Shown in pieces: positions 37,807 through 47,038 of a DNA stretch of 62,700 nt. The stretch is from positions 1 to 62,700 of the forward strand of contig JAFGRU010000021.1 of the NCBI GenBank assembly GCA_016934985.1. Reading direction: 5' to 3'. The position numbers were made by a program, and so were the translations under genes. This DNA comes from Deltaproteobacteria bacterium (GTDB lineage: Bacteria > Desulfobacterota > Desulfuromonadia > Desulfuromonadales > JAAYDE01). How positions within the stretch are numbered: position 1 is the stretch's first letter; each line of letters opens with the position of its first letter. The notes below the pieces were generated by a model, which saw nothing but the letters and a program-made list of their open reading frames with translations, did no database searches and was not told where the DNA came from.

Positions 37807-40419
37807 ATGCCCGAAAATATTGATATGAGCACCGGGATTGACGGACTGGACCGGGTTATCGGAAGGATACTTCCCGGCGACAACATCGTCTGGCAGGTCG
37901 ATTCTATCGAGGACTACGCCCCTTTTATCCCGCCCTACGCGGAAAAAGCGAAACGAGCGGGAAGACCACTGATCTATTTCCGTTTTGCCAAACACCGTCC
38001 TCTGGTTCCGGAAGAACTGGCCACTGAAATTCATGAACTCAATCCCGAGGATGGCTTCGAAACCTTTCTGAACCAGATCCATCGGGTCATCGAACGCATC
38101 GGAAGACGGAGCTATTACGTTTTCGATTGTTTGTCGGACCTTGTTGCCGATTGGTACAGCGATCAGATGCTTGCCAACTTTTTCGTCTTGACCTGCCCTT
38201 ACCTTTTTGACCTGGAAACCCTGGCCTATTTTGCTTTGATCAGAAATCATCACTCCTTCCGGGCTACCGAACCAATCACTCAGACTACCCAGCTCCTGCT
38301 GGACGTTTACCGCCACAGGGATCAGATATTCATTCATCCTCTGAAGGCACAACACCGCCACACCCCTACCATGTACATGCTCCACACCTGGGCAAACGAC
38401 GACGTCCGCCCCGTCACCGACAGCATCACCGCTTCCGAGATCCTATCATCCCGCTCGCGGCCAGGCCTCAAAACCAAGAGCGAAGGGCATGACGCCTGGA
38501 AACGCAATTTTACCAAGGCGGCAATCATGAACGACGATCTGGATTCTGAAAGCTGTTCCCTTGCCGACGCCAACGCCATTTTCGAACGGCTGTTGCGCAT
38601 GTCGGTTTCCAGGGATGAGCGAATCCTGGAGCTGGCAAGAAAATATTTCACCCTCTCCGATCTGATTGCGATAGGCGAAAGGATGATCGGGACGGGACTG
38701 ATCGGTGGAAAAACGGTTGGAGTTTTACTGGGTCGCGCCATACTGCGCAAGGAAAAACCCGAATTGAGTCAGATGTTTGAAGTTCACGATTCGTTCTTCA
38801 TCGCCTCGGATGTCTTTTATACCTTCCTCGTCCGCAACGGCTGCTGGTGGCTGCGGGAAACCATACGCAATCCCGACACCTTTCTGCAGGGTGCCAAGGA
38901 GGCCCGCCGCCTGACCCTGCGCGGCTCCTTCCCGGATTACCTGATCAAGGAGTTCTCGGACATGCTCGATTATTTCGGGCAATCTCCCATCATTGTACGC
39001 TCCAGCAGTCTTCTTGAGGATAATTTCGGCCATGCCTTCGTCGGCAAGTATGATAGTGTCTTCTGCGCCAACCAGGGGTCCCGATCCCAGCGCCTGGAGG
39101 ATTTTCTTGCCGCCGTTAGAAGGGTCTATGCCAGCGCCATGAGCGATGAGGCCCTGCGCTATCGGGCCAAGCACGGTATCCTCGATCGCGACGAACAGAT
39201 GAGCCTTCTTGTCCAGAGGGTGTCCGGGGCGCTTTACGGACATAATTTCTTTCCGCAAATGGCAGGAGTCGGGTTTTCCTTCAACCCCTACGTCTGGGAC
39301 AAATCAATTAATCCCGAAGCCGGCATGCTGCGCCTGGTGTTCGGCCTGGGAACCCGGGCCGTGGACCGCAGGGACGACGACTACACACGTCTGGTGGCCC
39401 TCAATGAACCGGAACGCCGCCCGGAAGGGGTCATTGACAATCCCGGAAAATATTCCCAGCGCAAAGTCGACCTCCTGGACCTGGAGGCCAATCAGCTGGT
39501 CGCGAAGGATTTTACCGACATCATCCAGGGTGAAGACCGGTTGCCGCTGGCCAAAGTAGCCACAAGGGATCAAAAGATTGAAGAAATGGCACGTCAGCGC
39601 GGAAGGGAAACAAAGCATTCGTGGGTTTTGACTTTTGACCAGCTGCTGACCAGGACATCCTTCGCCAACGACATGCGGGAGATTCTCAGCACTCTCCACA
39701 AGGTCTATGACCATCCCGTCGACATCGAATTCACCGCCAACTTTCTCGACGACGACATTCCCAGGATCAATCTGGTTCAATGCCGGCCATTTCAGGTCAG
39801 GGGGGTTGAAGACACGGCGGAACCTCCGGCCAGTCTGAAGCCGCAAGATATAATTCTGAAAACTCACCGGGCCATCATCGGCCAGAGTCGCGTGGTGGAA
39901 ATCGACCGCCTTATCTACGTCGTTCCGGCCATTTACGGAAACCTTCCCATTGCCGAACGTTATGATATTGCGGCGTTGATCGGGCGCATCGTCCACAGTT
40001 CTTCGGAGGCCGGGACCACCATGCTCCTTGGGCCGGGGCGCTGGGGAAGCACGACCCCATCTCTGGGGATTCCGGTGTCATTTTCCCAGATCAACCGGGT
40101 TTCCATCCTCTGTGAGATCGTCGCCATGCGCGATGATCTAATTCCGGATGTTTCCCTTGGAACACATTTTTTCAGTGAGATTGTGGGGATGGATATGCTC
40201 TACCTTGCGGTTTTTCCGCAACAGGAGAAAGACGCGATCAACCACGACTTTTTCTGTGAGGCGCCCAACAAGCTGCGCCAAATCCTGCCGGATGCGAGCC
40301 TGAAGCATGAAAAAGCCGTCAGAATCTTCGACGCAGTCGATCTGCCGCAAAAACGCCGGCTTAAAATCAACGCCAATACCTTGAAGCAGAAAGCTCTCTG
40401 CTATTTTGATCCGGAATGA
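37807..40419 (+). CDS. KaiC-like domain fused to PPDK N-terminal ATP-grasp domain
   Basis: An 870-residue protein. The N-terminal 230 residues look like a RecA/KaiC-type fold (STGIDGLDRVIGRILPGDNI, YYVFDCLSDLVADW), but the P-loop GxxxxGK[ST] is missing. The middle matches the PPDK N-terminal nucleotide-binding domain (VRSSSLLEDNFGHAFVGKYD near 397 and QCRPF near 658). The swivelling phosphohistidine domain and the PEP/pyruvate TIM barrel are absent, so it cannot be a normal PEP synthase. The last 200 residues (LLGPGRWGSTTPSLGIPVSF) are unassigned, but I have the impression that similar proteins occur in Geobacter-like genomes annotated only as PEP/pyruvate-binding. Substrate and reaction are unknown. 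Confidence 0.8.
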   Translation: MPENIDMSTGIDGLDRVIGRILPGDNIVWQVDSIEDYAPFIPPYAEKAKRAGRPLIYFRFAKHRPLVPEELATEIHELNPEDGFETFLNQIHRVIERIGRRSYYVFDCLSDLVADWYSDQMLANFFVLTCPYLFDLETLAYFALIRNHHSFRATEPITQTTQLLLDVYRHRDQIFIHPLKAQHRHTPTMYMLHTWANDDVRPVTDSITASEILSSRSRPGLKTKSEGHDAWKRNFTKAAIMNDDLDSESCSLADANAIFERLLRMSVSRDERILELARKYFTLSDLIAIGERMIGTGLIGGKTVGVLLGRAILRKEKPELSQMFEVHDSFFIASDVFYTFLVRNGCWWLRETIRNPDTFLQGAKEARRLTLRGSFPDYLIKEFSDMLDYFGQSPIIVRSSSLLEDNFGHAFVGKYDSVFCANQGSRSQRLEDFLAAVRRVYASAMSDEALRYRAKHGILDRDEQMSLLVQRVSGALYGHNFFPQMAGVGFSFNPYVWDKSINPEAGMLRLVFGLGTRAVDRRDDDYTRLVALNEPERRPEGVIDNPGKYSQRKVDLLDLEANQLVAKDFTDIIQGEDRLPLAKVATRDQKIEEMARQRGRETKHSWVLTFDQLLTRTSFANDMREILSTLHKVYDHPVDIEFTANFLDDDIPRINLVQCRPFQVRGVEDTAEPPASLKPQDIILKTHRAIIGQSRVVEIDRLIYVVPAIYGNLPIAERYDIAALIGRIVHSSSEAGTTMLLGPGRWGSTTPSLGIPVSFSQINRVSILCEIVAMRDDLIPDVSLGTHFFSEIVGMDMLYLAVFPQQEKDAINHDFFCEAPNKLRQILPDASLKHEKAVRIFDAVDLPQKRRLKINANTLKQKALCYFDPE

Positions 40420-40429
40420 TCCGCATGGC

Positions 40430-40463
40430 GTCCGCAAGCGGGGGTCTGATCCCGCTTGCGGAC
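40430..40463. terminator. hairpin between convergent genes
   Basis: GTCCGCAAGCGGG and CCCGCTTGCGGAC pair perfectly over 13 bp around a short loop. There is no strong T-run on either side. It lies between the rightward fusion gene and the leftward acyl-CoA synthetase gene. Confidence 0.6.
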
Positions 40464-40495
40464 CTTGCCCTTGAAAGGGTACCCGGCCCTTAAGT

Positions 40496-42166
40496 TCAGC
40501 CCTTCGCCTTCTCTCCGTCAAACACGTCCTGGCTGATACCAAGCTCTTCCCGGGCTATCTCACGCAGCTTGTACTTCTGTACCTTGCCGCTCGCCGTCAG
40601 GGGAAAACTATCGACGAAAAAGACATATTTTGGTCTCTTGTACGAGGCGATGCGTCCACGGGCAAAATCCTGGACATCTTCCTCCGTCAGGTTTGCCCCC
40701 TCCTTGAGGATAATGAAAGCACCGATAACCTCGCCATACTTGCGGTCGGGAATGCCGACCACCTGAACGTCCTTGACACCGTTGAGAGTGTAGAGAAACT
40801 CCTCGATCTCGCGCGGGTAGATGTTTTCCCCGCCGCGAATGATCATATCCTTGATGCGGCCGGTAATGCAGAAGTAGCCGTTCTCGTCGACCTCGGCCTG
40901 GTCTCCCGAATGCAGCCAGCCGTCGCCATCGATCACGGCGGCGGTCTGCTCGGGCATGTTGTAATAACCCTTCATGACGTTGTAGCCGCGGCAGCAGAGT
41001 TCGCCGGGCTGTCCCGGTCCGCAGATGGCGCCGTTCTCGGGATCGACAATCTTGACCTCGATATGCGGCAGGGCGGCGCCGACTGAGGCCACCCGGTATT
41101 CGATGCTGTCATCGGTTCGGGTCTGGGTGATGACCGGTGACGCTTCGGTCAATCCGTAGGCAATGGTAATCTCCGAGCAGTGCATTTTGTCCATGACGTT
41201 TTTCATGGCTTCCGTCGGACAGGGCGAGCCGGCCATGATACCCGTACGCAGAGAAGAAAGATCGAACATGTCAAACATGGGATGATCGAGTTCGGCGATG
41301 AACATTGTCGGCACACCATACACGGCGGTGCATTTTTCCTTCTGGATGGCCGCCAGCACCATGAGCGGGTCAAAAATCTCCAGCGGCACCATGGTGGAAC
41401 CATGAGAGAACGCCGCCATCACTCCGAGCACGCAACCGAAGCAATGGAACAAGGGCACCGGCAGGCAGACCCGGTCTGCGGTGGAAAAACGCTGGCGCTC
41501 GCCGATGTAGTAGCCGTTGTTGAGAATGTTGTAGTGACTGAGCATCACCCCCTTGGGGAAACCGGTCGTCCCCGAGGTGTACTGCATATTGACGACGTCA
41601 TGCGAGGCCACCGTATCCTTGATGGCGTTTAGTTCGCTGTCGTCGCTCTGGCTGCCGAGCAACAGCAGCTCACGGGTATTATACATACCGCGATGTTTTT
41701 CCTGCCCTATGTAGATGACACTGCGCAGTTTCGGAAAGCGGGCGCTCTGCAGATAACCGCGCTGACAGGTGCGCAATTCGGGAATCAGTTCATAGACCGT
41801 TTCCAGATAATCGTGATCACGAAAGCTGTCGATGATGGCCAATGCCTTCAGGTCCGATTGACGGACGATGTATTCGAGTTCAAAACTGCGGTACAAGGTA
41901 TTGACCGTTACCAGCACGGCACCGATGCGGGCGGTGGCGAACATGAATGTCAGCCAGTCGGGCACGTTGCGCGCCCAGATGCCGACATGGTCCCCTTTGC
42001 CGATGCCGACGGCAAGCAGGCCCTTGGCCAGGGTATCGACGCGGTCGGCAAAGTCGGCAAAGGTCCAGCGCAAATTGCGGTCGGGGTAGATGATGAATTC
42101 CTGGTCTGGAATTTCCCGGACCTGTTTGTCCAGATAAGCACCTATGGTGAGATCAGTGAATGGCAT
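40496..42166 (-). CDS. AMP-forming acyl-CoA synthetase
   Basis: A 556-residue ANL-superfamily enzyme. The P-loop-like motif [11 protein letters not shown] lies near 195, YGLTEASPV is the A5 motif, [17 protein letters not shown] the A7-A8 region, and [12 protein letters not shown] carries the catalytic Lys near 529. It activates a carboxylic acid as an acyl-adenylate and then thioester. Chain-length preference is not readable; it resembles medium/long-chain FadD types. It is downstream of a cupin-type regulator (21-bp gap), which probably controls it in response to a small ligand. Confidence 0.9.
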   Translation of the reverse strand: MPFTDLTIGAYLDKQVREIPDQEFIIYPDRNLRWTFADFADRVDTLAKGLLAVGIGKGDHVGIWARNVPDWLTFMFATARIGAVLVTVNTLYRSFELEYIVRQSDLKALAIIDSFRDHDYLETVYELIPELRTCQRGYLQSARFPKLRSVIYIGQEKHRGMYNTRELLLLGSQSDDSELNAIKDTVASHDVVNMQYTSGTTGFPKGVMLSHYNILNNGYYIGERQRFSTADRVCLPVPLFHCFGCVLGVMAAFSHGSTMVPLEIFDPLMVLAAIQKEKCTAVYGVPTMFIAELDHPMFDMFDLSSLRTGIMAGSPCPTEAMKNVMDKMHCSEITIAYGLTEASPVITQTRTDDSIEYRVASVGAALPHIEVKIVDPENGAICGPGQPGELCCRGYNVMKGYYNMPEQTAAVIDGDGWLHSGDQAEVDENGYFCITGRIKDMIIRGGENIYPREIEEFLYTLNGVKDVQVVGIPDRKYGEVIGAFIILKEGANLTEEDVQDFARGRIASYKRPKYVFFVDSFPLTASGKVQKYKLREIAREELGISQDVFDGEKAKG

Positions 42167-42187
42167 TTATCGTTCCTCCCTGAAGCC

Positions 42188-42763
42188 TTAAAAAGGGGCG
42201 TAGACCACGGCGAGAATGCGGGCGGTACCGCCTCGGGCGTGGACGTCGTGGGGAACGACCGAATCGTAATAGATGCTGTCCCCGGCTTCGAGAATATAAT
42301 CGGTTTTCCCGTAATTAATCTCGATCTGTCCCTCCAGAACGTAAATGAATTCTTCCCCTTCGTGCGAGGAGAGAGGCGGATGCTCGCCGTTACGCGACTG
42401 CACATCAATGAGAAACGGCTCCATGTGGCGATCCTTTTTACCCGCCCCTATGGAATAGAAATCAAGGTTGCTCTTTTTGGCCTCCGGGTCCTTGCCGGAG
42501 AAATGAACGATATTCGGCGACTGGCCGGCTTTAACCAGCAACGGACCATCGTGGGGCTCATCGTCAAGGAGAGTGCCGAGGCGCACGCCGAGGGCACGGG
42601 AAATATTCATCAGTGGGGTCAGCGACGGCACCAGGTCCCCATCTTCCATATGCCGCAACAGATCGACATGGCAGTGGCTCTGTTCCGCCAACTGCTCAAC
42701 GGACATCTCCCGCATCTCGCGGAGCTGGCGAATCTTGCCGCCGAGTTTGTTTTCATCAGGCAT
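42188..42763 (-). CDS. XRE-family regulator with C-terminal cupin sensor domain
   Basis: A 191-residue protein. An HTH_3 domain (residues 8-62, [20 protein letters not shown]) is followed by a cupin (115-190: [38 protein letters not shown]). This architecture (PuuR/SutR type) binds DNA with the N-terminus and a small molecule or metal with the cupin. It precedes the acyl-CoA synthetase gene in the same direction and probably regulates that operon. AAAGGAG lies before the ATG. Confidence 0.9.
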   Translation of the reverse strand: MPDENKLGGKIRQLREMREMSVEQLAEQSHCHVDLLRHMEDGDLVPSLTPLMNISRALGVRLGTLLDDEPHDGPLLVKAGQSPNIVHFSGKDPEAKKSNLDFYSIGAGKKDRHMEPFLIDVQSRNGEHPPLSSHEGEEFIYVLEGQIEINYGKTDYILEAGDSIYYDSVVPHDVHARGGTARILAVVYAPF

Positions 42764-43182
42764 GATTTAAACTCCTTTGTACCAAGAAATTTATCAATAA
42801 TAACAACAGCCGGATCATCAAAGGGGCAACAGGGTACCACAATCGGCATGAAGGGGGAAGGGGCAACTTAGTGAAAAAACAAAGGTAAGTTTCTGCTTTG
42901 CAACTCAACCCGGGAGAAAAACTATCGAGCCCGTGATTGAAACTTATTTTCGTTAAGATTACTCGAAATATTTAAATTAATAAAATTTTTTAAGTTAACA
43001 AACGGAGCCGCAACCATCAAAGTTCAGAAAACCAGGGTTTCCTGTTTATGGGAAAAACTTGCCGGCAGCGATTTCGCACAAGAAAAAGCGGTGCAGAAAG
43101 CCGGAGACCTGCACACGTATAATTCCGGCTGTTAACGAACTTTAGCAAGGCTTAATAATTTGTCAAAAAAAAGGGACAAGTG
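42764..43182. other. intergenic region without recognised feature
   Basis: About 420 bp. It is AT-rich around 42930-43010, which is a likely promoter area for the leftward regulator/synthetase operon, but no convincing hexamer pair was found. No RNA, repeat or conserved frame is seen. Confidence 0.3.
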
Positions 43183-43797
43183 CTACTGTTCGGTAAGCGC
43201 AAGTTTGACACCCAGAACGGCAAAGACGGCCGCAAAGGAGCGCTGCATGCGGCGGATGGCTTTGGGCGAGTTGATAATATAGCTCCGAACCCCATTGGCG
43301 GATATCCCGTAAAGGATAAAAATGCCCAGGGTCATGGCCATGAAGATCCCGCTGAGAAGAAGCATCTGGCCCATGGGTGAAGCGGCCTGGGGAGAAACGA
43401 AAAGGGGAAGAAAAGCGAGAAAGAAAATCGACAGTTTGGGGTTGAGAATATTGATCAGAAAGCCCCGCACGGCAATCCGGCGCAGGTCTCTGCTCCGCTC
43501 CGTGCTGTCAAGTTTCAGGGTTCCGGTCTCCCGCCACATGGACCAGGCCAGATAGAGAAGATAGACGGCCCCTGCGTACTTAATCGCCTGGAAAGCGAGA
43601 GCACTGATATGCAGCAGGGCCGACAGGCCGAGGACGCTGGCCAGCAGATGGGGGACAATACCGGCCGTACAACCGAAAGCCGCGCCTATACTGGCACGGC
43701 GGCCGAGGAAAAGGCCGGTGGATACGGTGTAGATTACTCCGGTGCCGGGAATCAGGACCACTATTAGAGAGGTCAGCAGAAATTCAGTATTGAACAT
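43183..43797 (-). CDS. LysE/RhtB-family amino acid exporter
   Basis: A 204-residue inner-membrane protein with about six helices. The LysE/RhtB signature IPGTGVIYTVSTGLFLGRRA appears in the first 35 residues and LNPKLSIFFLAFLPLFV in the middle. It probably exports a neutral or basic amino acid such as homoserine, threonine or lysine. The ATG at 43797 was preferred because GGAG lies 6 bp upstream; an earlier ATG at 43809 is possible. It is 18 bp after the thioesterase-like gene, so both are probably one unit. Confidence 0.88.
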   Translation of the reverse strand: MFNTEFLLTSLIVVLIPGTGVIYTVSTGLFLGRRASIGAAFGCTAGIVPHLLASVLGLSALLHISALAFQAIKYAGAVYLLYLAWSMWRETGTLKLDSTERSRDLRRIAVRGFLINILNPKLSIFFLAFLPLFVSPQAASPMGQMLLLSGIFMAMTLGIFILYGISANGVRSYIINSPKAIRRMQRSFAAVFAVLGVKLALTEQ

Positions 43798-43815
43798 TCC
43801 AATCTCCATTTGCCA

Positions 43816-44292
43816 TCAGCCAGAGCCACCTTCCTTCGAAACAACGGCCACATAAACCCCTTCGTGGCGGCCGGCCGTACCCCCTCCCGGCCCGATAATT
43901 TCCGAATGCAGATTGATGCGGGAGCGACCGCGCCGCTTCAATGTGCGCAGAAATTCCCCCCACTCTTCCGTTCCCGGAAGTTGGCAGATCGCACTGAAAG
44001 CACCGTCCACAGGTTCAAGAAAATCGAAGGAACTTTTGCTGATAACAAGCCTGTTGGCGATGCCGGATTCCTTCAGCTTCAAAAAAAGCAGCACCCATCC
44101 CGAAACGATGCCCAGGGCGGCCAGGCTCCCACCGAAAGCGGTGTTGCGGTGGTTCAGGTTGGGCTCCAGAGGAGCAGAAACAGCCACCCGTTGGCCATCG
44201 AAACTGTCAACTCTGGCGCCTATGGCAGCGGTCATAGGAATGTGTTGGTGAATGTAGGTGTTGATCTCGTTTAAATCCATAATTGTTTCCAT
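43816..44292 (-). CDS. YiiD-C-type hotdog thioesterase
   Basis: A 158-residue protein with hotdog-fold sequence features of the YiiD C-terminal domain (HRNTAFGGSLAALGIVSGWV, NRLVISKSSFDFLEPVDG). Such domains are putative thioesterases. The substrate is unknown. Start ambiguous: an ATG four codons downstream (MDLNEIN) is equally plausible. It is the first gene of a two-gene unit with the LysE-type exporter. Repeat family 2 copy 1 lies 30 bp upstream. Confidence 0.8.
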   Translation of the reverse strand: METIMDLNEINTYIHQHIPMTAAIGARVDSFDGQRVAVSAPLEPNLNHRNTAFGGSLAALGIVSGWVLLFLKLKESGIANRLVISKSSFDFLEPVDGAFSAICQLPGTEEWGEFLRTLKRRGRSRINLHSEIIGPGGGTAGRHEGVYVAVVSKEGGSG

Positions 44293-44320
44293 CGGTGGTA
44301 AATGAGCAGGTATCTGTTTA

Positions 44321-44529
44321 GCCCGGCTTATTCATGATGCTTTACGGCGAAACCGTTCGGTGTGCGGCAGACCAGGTCAAGCTCAGCGGGTTGCTCCCGC
44401 CTGCCATAGCTGTGCGGCGGACAGGCTCCAGGTGTACCGCCATTATCTCGAAGAGCAAGGGCCAAGCACGTTTTGAGATGGCGTGCAATTGACGGTTGCA
44501 GCAACAGTTTTATTGAATAACCCGGGTTA
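44321..44529. repeat. dispersed repeat family 2, copy 1
   Basis: About 209 bp bounded by inverted ends GCCCGGCTTATTCATGATGC and a right end whose reverse complement begins AACCCGGGTTATTCAATAAA. The interior (CTGTGCGGCGGACAGGCTCC; AGCTCAGCGGGTTGCT) matches the reverse complement of copy 2 at 46.8 kb. It sits between the tonB 3' end and the thioesterase 5' end. Confidence 0.7.
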
Positions 44530-44535
44530 ACCCCA

Positions 44536-45417
44536 TTATCTGTTTGAGTAACCCCAGCGACTGATGAATTTGCCGGTCAGTTGATACTCAAAATTGGCAA
44601 TGATATGCAATTTTTCCTTTTTATATTCGTTTGGAAGATCGCCGTAAGGTGAACCGCCATATACGGCAGCCCGCGCCGCCCGATCGAGTTCGGGAAAACC
44701 TGAACTGATCAGAACATTGGTGTTGCGCACCCGGCCCGTACGATCGACGGTGATTTCCAGACGGCAGGTGCCCTGCTCCCCACGCTTGATGGAAGCGGAA
44801 GGATAGTTCCAAACCCGGTAGATACTGTCCCGGAAACGCCGGAAAAAGGAGATGAGAATATCTTTTTCAGTGTCGAGCCAGACGACATCCCCCTCTTCGA
44901 CTCCTTCCCGCTCTTTACGCCGACTCTCCGTGTGAATTCTATCGACGGTCGCTTGGGGCAGTTCAAGAAGAGACTTGAGGTCCGGGAGAGGACGTGCGGT
45001 CTCTTTTTGCGGCCGGACGAGGTCGGCGGGCCGGACTTTCTTCGCCGGTTTATCCTCTACAGTCTCCTTTTTGGGAGAAGGCTTGGGGAGCGTCTTCGGG
45101 ATTGGCGCCAGGCGCACGCGGTCTTCAGGTGCATCCCCCTTGGGGGCGGTCTCCTTTTTCGCCACATGGTCACTGGGGCCGAGACGTTTGGCGGGAGTAT
45201 CCCGTTTTTCGTCGGGTGTTGGAGGCAGGTCGAGCTCCATAGGCTTGTTTCTGTCGCGCTCCTCAACAGAAAACATTTCGACCTCAACCGGCTTTTTCAG
45301 GGGTTCAGGGGCGATTAAACTTTTAAACGAGATCAGATTCATCCCCGCGAGATGCAAAAGCAGGGAGAAAAGGACAAATATAATAAGAATCAGATCTTCG
45401 CGGCGCTGAAATTCCAT
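44536..45417 (-). CDS. tonB: TonB-family energy transducer
   Basis: A 293-residue protein. An N-terminal membrane anchor (DLILIIFVLFSLLLHLAG, 8-25) precedes a long Pro/Lys/Glu-rich periplasmic linker (PKPSPKKETVEDKPAKKVRP) and a C-terminal TonB domain (200-290: WNYPSASIKRGEQGTCRLEI, ISSGFPELDRAARAAV, PYGDLPNEYKKE). It should transmit proton-motive force to outer-membrane receptors, or act as a TonB-like/TolA-like protein. No exbB/exbD or receptor genes are adjacent, so its partners must lie elsewhere. Repeat family 2 copy 1 begins 7 bp past its stop. Confidence 0.88.
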   Translation of the reverse strand: MEFQRREDLILIIFVLFSLLLHLAGMNLISFKSLIAPEPLKKPVEVEMFSVEERDRNKPMELDLPPTPDEKRDTPAKRLGPSDHVAKKETAPKGDAPEDRVRLAPIPKTLPKPSPKKETVEDKPAKKVRPADLVRPQKETARPLPDLKSLLELPQATVDRIHTESRRKEREGVEEGDVVWLDTEKDILISFFRRFRDSIYRVWNYPSASIKRGEQGTCRLEITVDRTGRVRNTNVLISSGFPELDRAARAAVYGGSPYGDLPNEYKKEKLHIIANFEYQLTGKFISRWGYSNR

Positions 45418-45505
45418 GGTACCTCAAAGTGGACAATTCTGATCATTATAGCGAAGCACCATTTATGGGTGAAGATGTTTGTTTTTATTTTTCGCAATAG
45501 TCCTG

Positions 45506-45532
45506 TTGACATAAATTTCCCAAAAGTATAAT
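45506..45532 (+). promoter_or_regulatory. candidate sigma-70 promoter of pta
   Basis: Consensus TTGACA and TATAAT are separated by only 15 bp (17 is optimal). The implied leader to the pta ATG is about 225 nt. Confidence 0.45.
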
Positions 45533-45663
45533 TAAGATGAAATTTAATTTTATAATCCAGCAAAGAATTGGCGGCACCCTGGAAAAAGCCTCTCCGTGGA
45601 CTTTTCCAATAAGGTCAGGCCACTTTAAAAATGGACGTCCCCTGCTTCAAACCGACAACCTGT

Positions 45664-45726
45664 TCAGTTTCCCACGAAACTGTTCAGCACAATGGGTGGT
45701 ATAACCCCACCCGTCCGTGCGCTGAA
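45664..45726 (+). promoter_or_regulatory. structured leader of pta: two consecutive hairpins
   Basis: CAGTTTC-CCAC-GAAACTG (45665-45682) is a perfect short hairpin. It is followed at once by TTCAGC...GCTGAA (45683-45726) enclosing GGGTGG...CCACCC. CTGTTCAG also occurs twice 19 bp apart. It ends about 40 bp before the start codon, so it could act in the mRNA leader or as an element. Confidence 0.4.
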
Positions 45727-45767
45727 TAGATACTTTCCCACTACCTTTTAAAACCGGAGCGTTGAAT

Positions 45768-46769
45768 ATGTTTTCCATCGATGAAGTCAAAAACAAAGCC
45801 CGTAACAATCTGAAAACCCTGGTTCTCCCCGAAAGCTACGACGACCGCATGCTGGAGGCTGCCGCAACCATTGTTGGGGAAGGCTGGGCGCGGGTCCTGC
45901 TTCTCGGCGAATCCGCCACCATAAAAAATCGCGCTGCCGATTTGGGAGTGGACTTGACCGGTGTTGAGATGATCAACCCGGCCAGTGCTTCACAACTTGA
46001 CGATTATGCCGCAACCCTGGCGGAACTTCGCAGAAAAAAGGGCATGACCGTTGAGGAAGCCCGCGACACCCTTACTGCCGACGATCATCTTTTATTCGGT
46101 GCCTTGGCCGTGCGTTTCGGTTTGGCCGACGGCATGGTGGCAGGTGCGTCCAATACCACCGGCAATGTCCTGCGCGCCGCCATTCAGGGCATCGGTCTGA
46201 CAGAGGGCATCAAAACCGTGTCGTCCTTTTTCATTATGCAGACCCAGGTCTCCGAATTAGGTGAACAGGGCCTGCTCCTGTTTGCCGACTGCGCCGTCAA
46301 TCCTAATCCCCGGGCCGAAGCCCTGGCCGAAATTGCCGTCACTACAGGCCGGTCGTGCCGCACCCTTCTCGGCATCGAACCACAAGTCGCCATGCTTTCC
46401 TTTTCCACCAAGGGGAGCGCCAAACATGAGGATGTCAACAAGGTTCTGAAGGCCCTGGAAATAGCCAGGGGTCTTGATGCCAGTCTGGCCATCGACGGTG
46501 AGTTGCAGGCTGACGCCGCCCTCCTCCCCAGCGTGGGGGCCAAAAAGGCGCCGGGCTCAAAAGTCGCAGGGCATGCCAATACCCTGATTTTTCCCAACCT
46601 CGACGCCGCGAACATCGGCTACAAGCTGGTGCAGCGCCTGGGCAAAGCCGAGGCCATAGGGCCCATTATTCAGGGCCTTGCCAAGCCGGTCAACGATCTC
46701 TCCCGCGGCTGCTCACCCGGGGATATCGTGGCCGTCGCCGCCATCACCGCGGTTCAGGCCCAGGGATAA
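45768..46769 (+). CDS. pta: phosphate acetyltransferase
   Basis: A 333-residue protein, the short single-domain form. LKTLVLPESYDDRMLEAAAT, AVRFGLADGMVAGASNTTGN, CAVNPNPRAEALAEIA, MLSFSTKGSAKHEDV and the NTLIFPNLDAANIGYKLVQR block are conserved. It interconverts acetyl-CoA and acetyl phosphate, paired functionally with AckA, which is encoded convergently 270 bp away. The ATG at 45768 follows CGGAG; an upstream in-frame TTG is less likely. Confidence 0.95.
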   Translation: MFSIDEVKNKARNNLKTLVLPESYDDRMLEAAATIVGEGWARVLLLGESATIKNRAADLGVDLTGVEMINPASASQLDDYAATLAELRRKKGMTVEEARDTLTADDHLLFGALAVRFGLADGMVAGASNTTGNVLRAAIQGIGLTEGIKTVSSFFIMQTQVSELGEQGLLLFADCAVNPNPRAEALAEIAVTTGRSCRTLLGIEPQVAMLSFSTKGSAKHEDVNKVLKALEIARGLDASLAIDGELQADAALLPSVGAKKAPGSKVAGHANTLIFPNLDAANIGYKLVQRLGKAEAIGPIIQGLAKPVNDLSRGCSPGDIVAVAAITAVQAQG

Positions 46770-46774
46770 ACATT

Positions 46775-46982
46775 AACCCGGATTTTATGAAAACTTTTGC
46801 TGCAAGCGCCATTGGCACACCCTCTCAAGCCGTGCTCACTACTCGCTCTTCGACGTACTGCCAGGACGCCTGGAGCCTGTCCGCCGCACAGAGCCATGGC
46901 AGGGGGAAGCAACTCGCTGTGCTTGGCTTGAGCTGACGCACCCTGAACAGGGTCGCTACAAAGTATCAGGAATAAAGCGAGT
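46775..46982. repeat. dispersed repeat family 2, copy 2 (inverted relative to copy 1)
   Basis: About 208 bp with left end AACCCGGATTTTATGAAAAC. Reading its reverse complement gives CTGTGCGGCGGACAGGCTCC, identical to the core of copy 1 (44.4 kb), in the same relative position. It begins 6 bp past the pta stop codon and ends 3 bp before the pta/ackA terminator. The two copies form an inverted pair around tonB and pta. Confidence 0.7.
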
Positions 46983-46984
46983 TA

Positions 46985-47022
46985 AAAAAAGGCCGGGCGA
47001 AACCCGGCCTTTTCAATTTTAT
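46985..47022. terminator. bidirectional terminator between pta and ackA
   Basis: GGCCGGG and CCCGGCC pair, with A-run and T-run on both sides, serving both converging genes. Confidence 0.9.
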
Positions 47023-47038
47023 ACCCGCCACCAAATTA

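Noticed and set aside
41693..42871. 392-codon plus-strand frame across the acyl-CoA synthetase and regulator genes
   Set aside because: Both genes on the other strand carry full family motifs.
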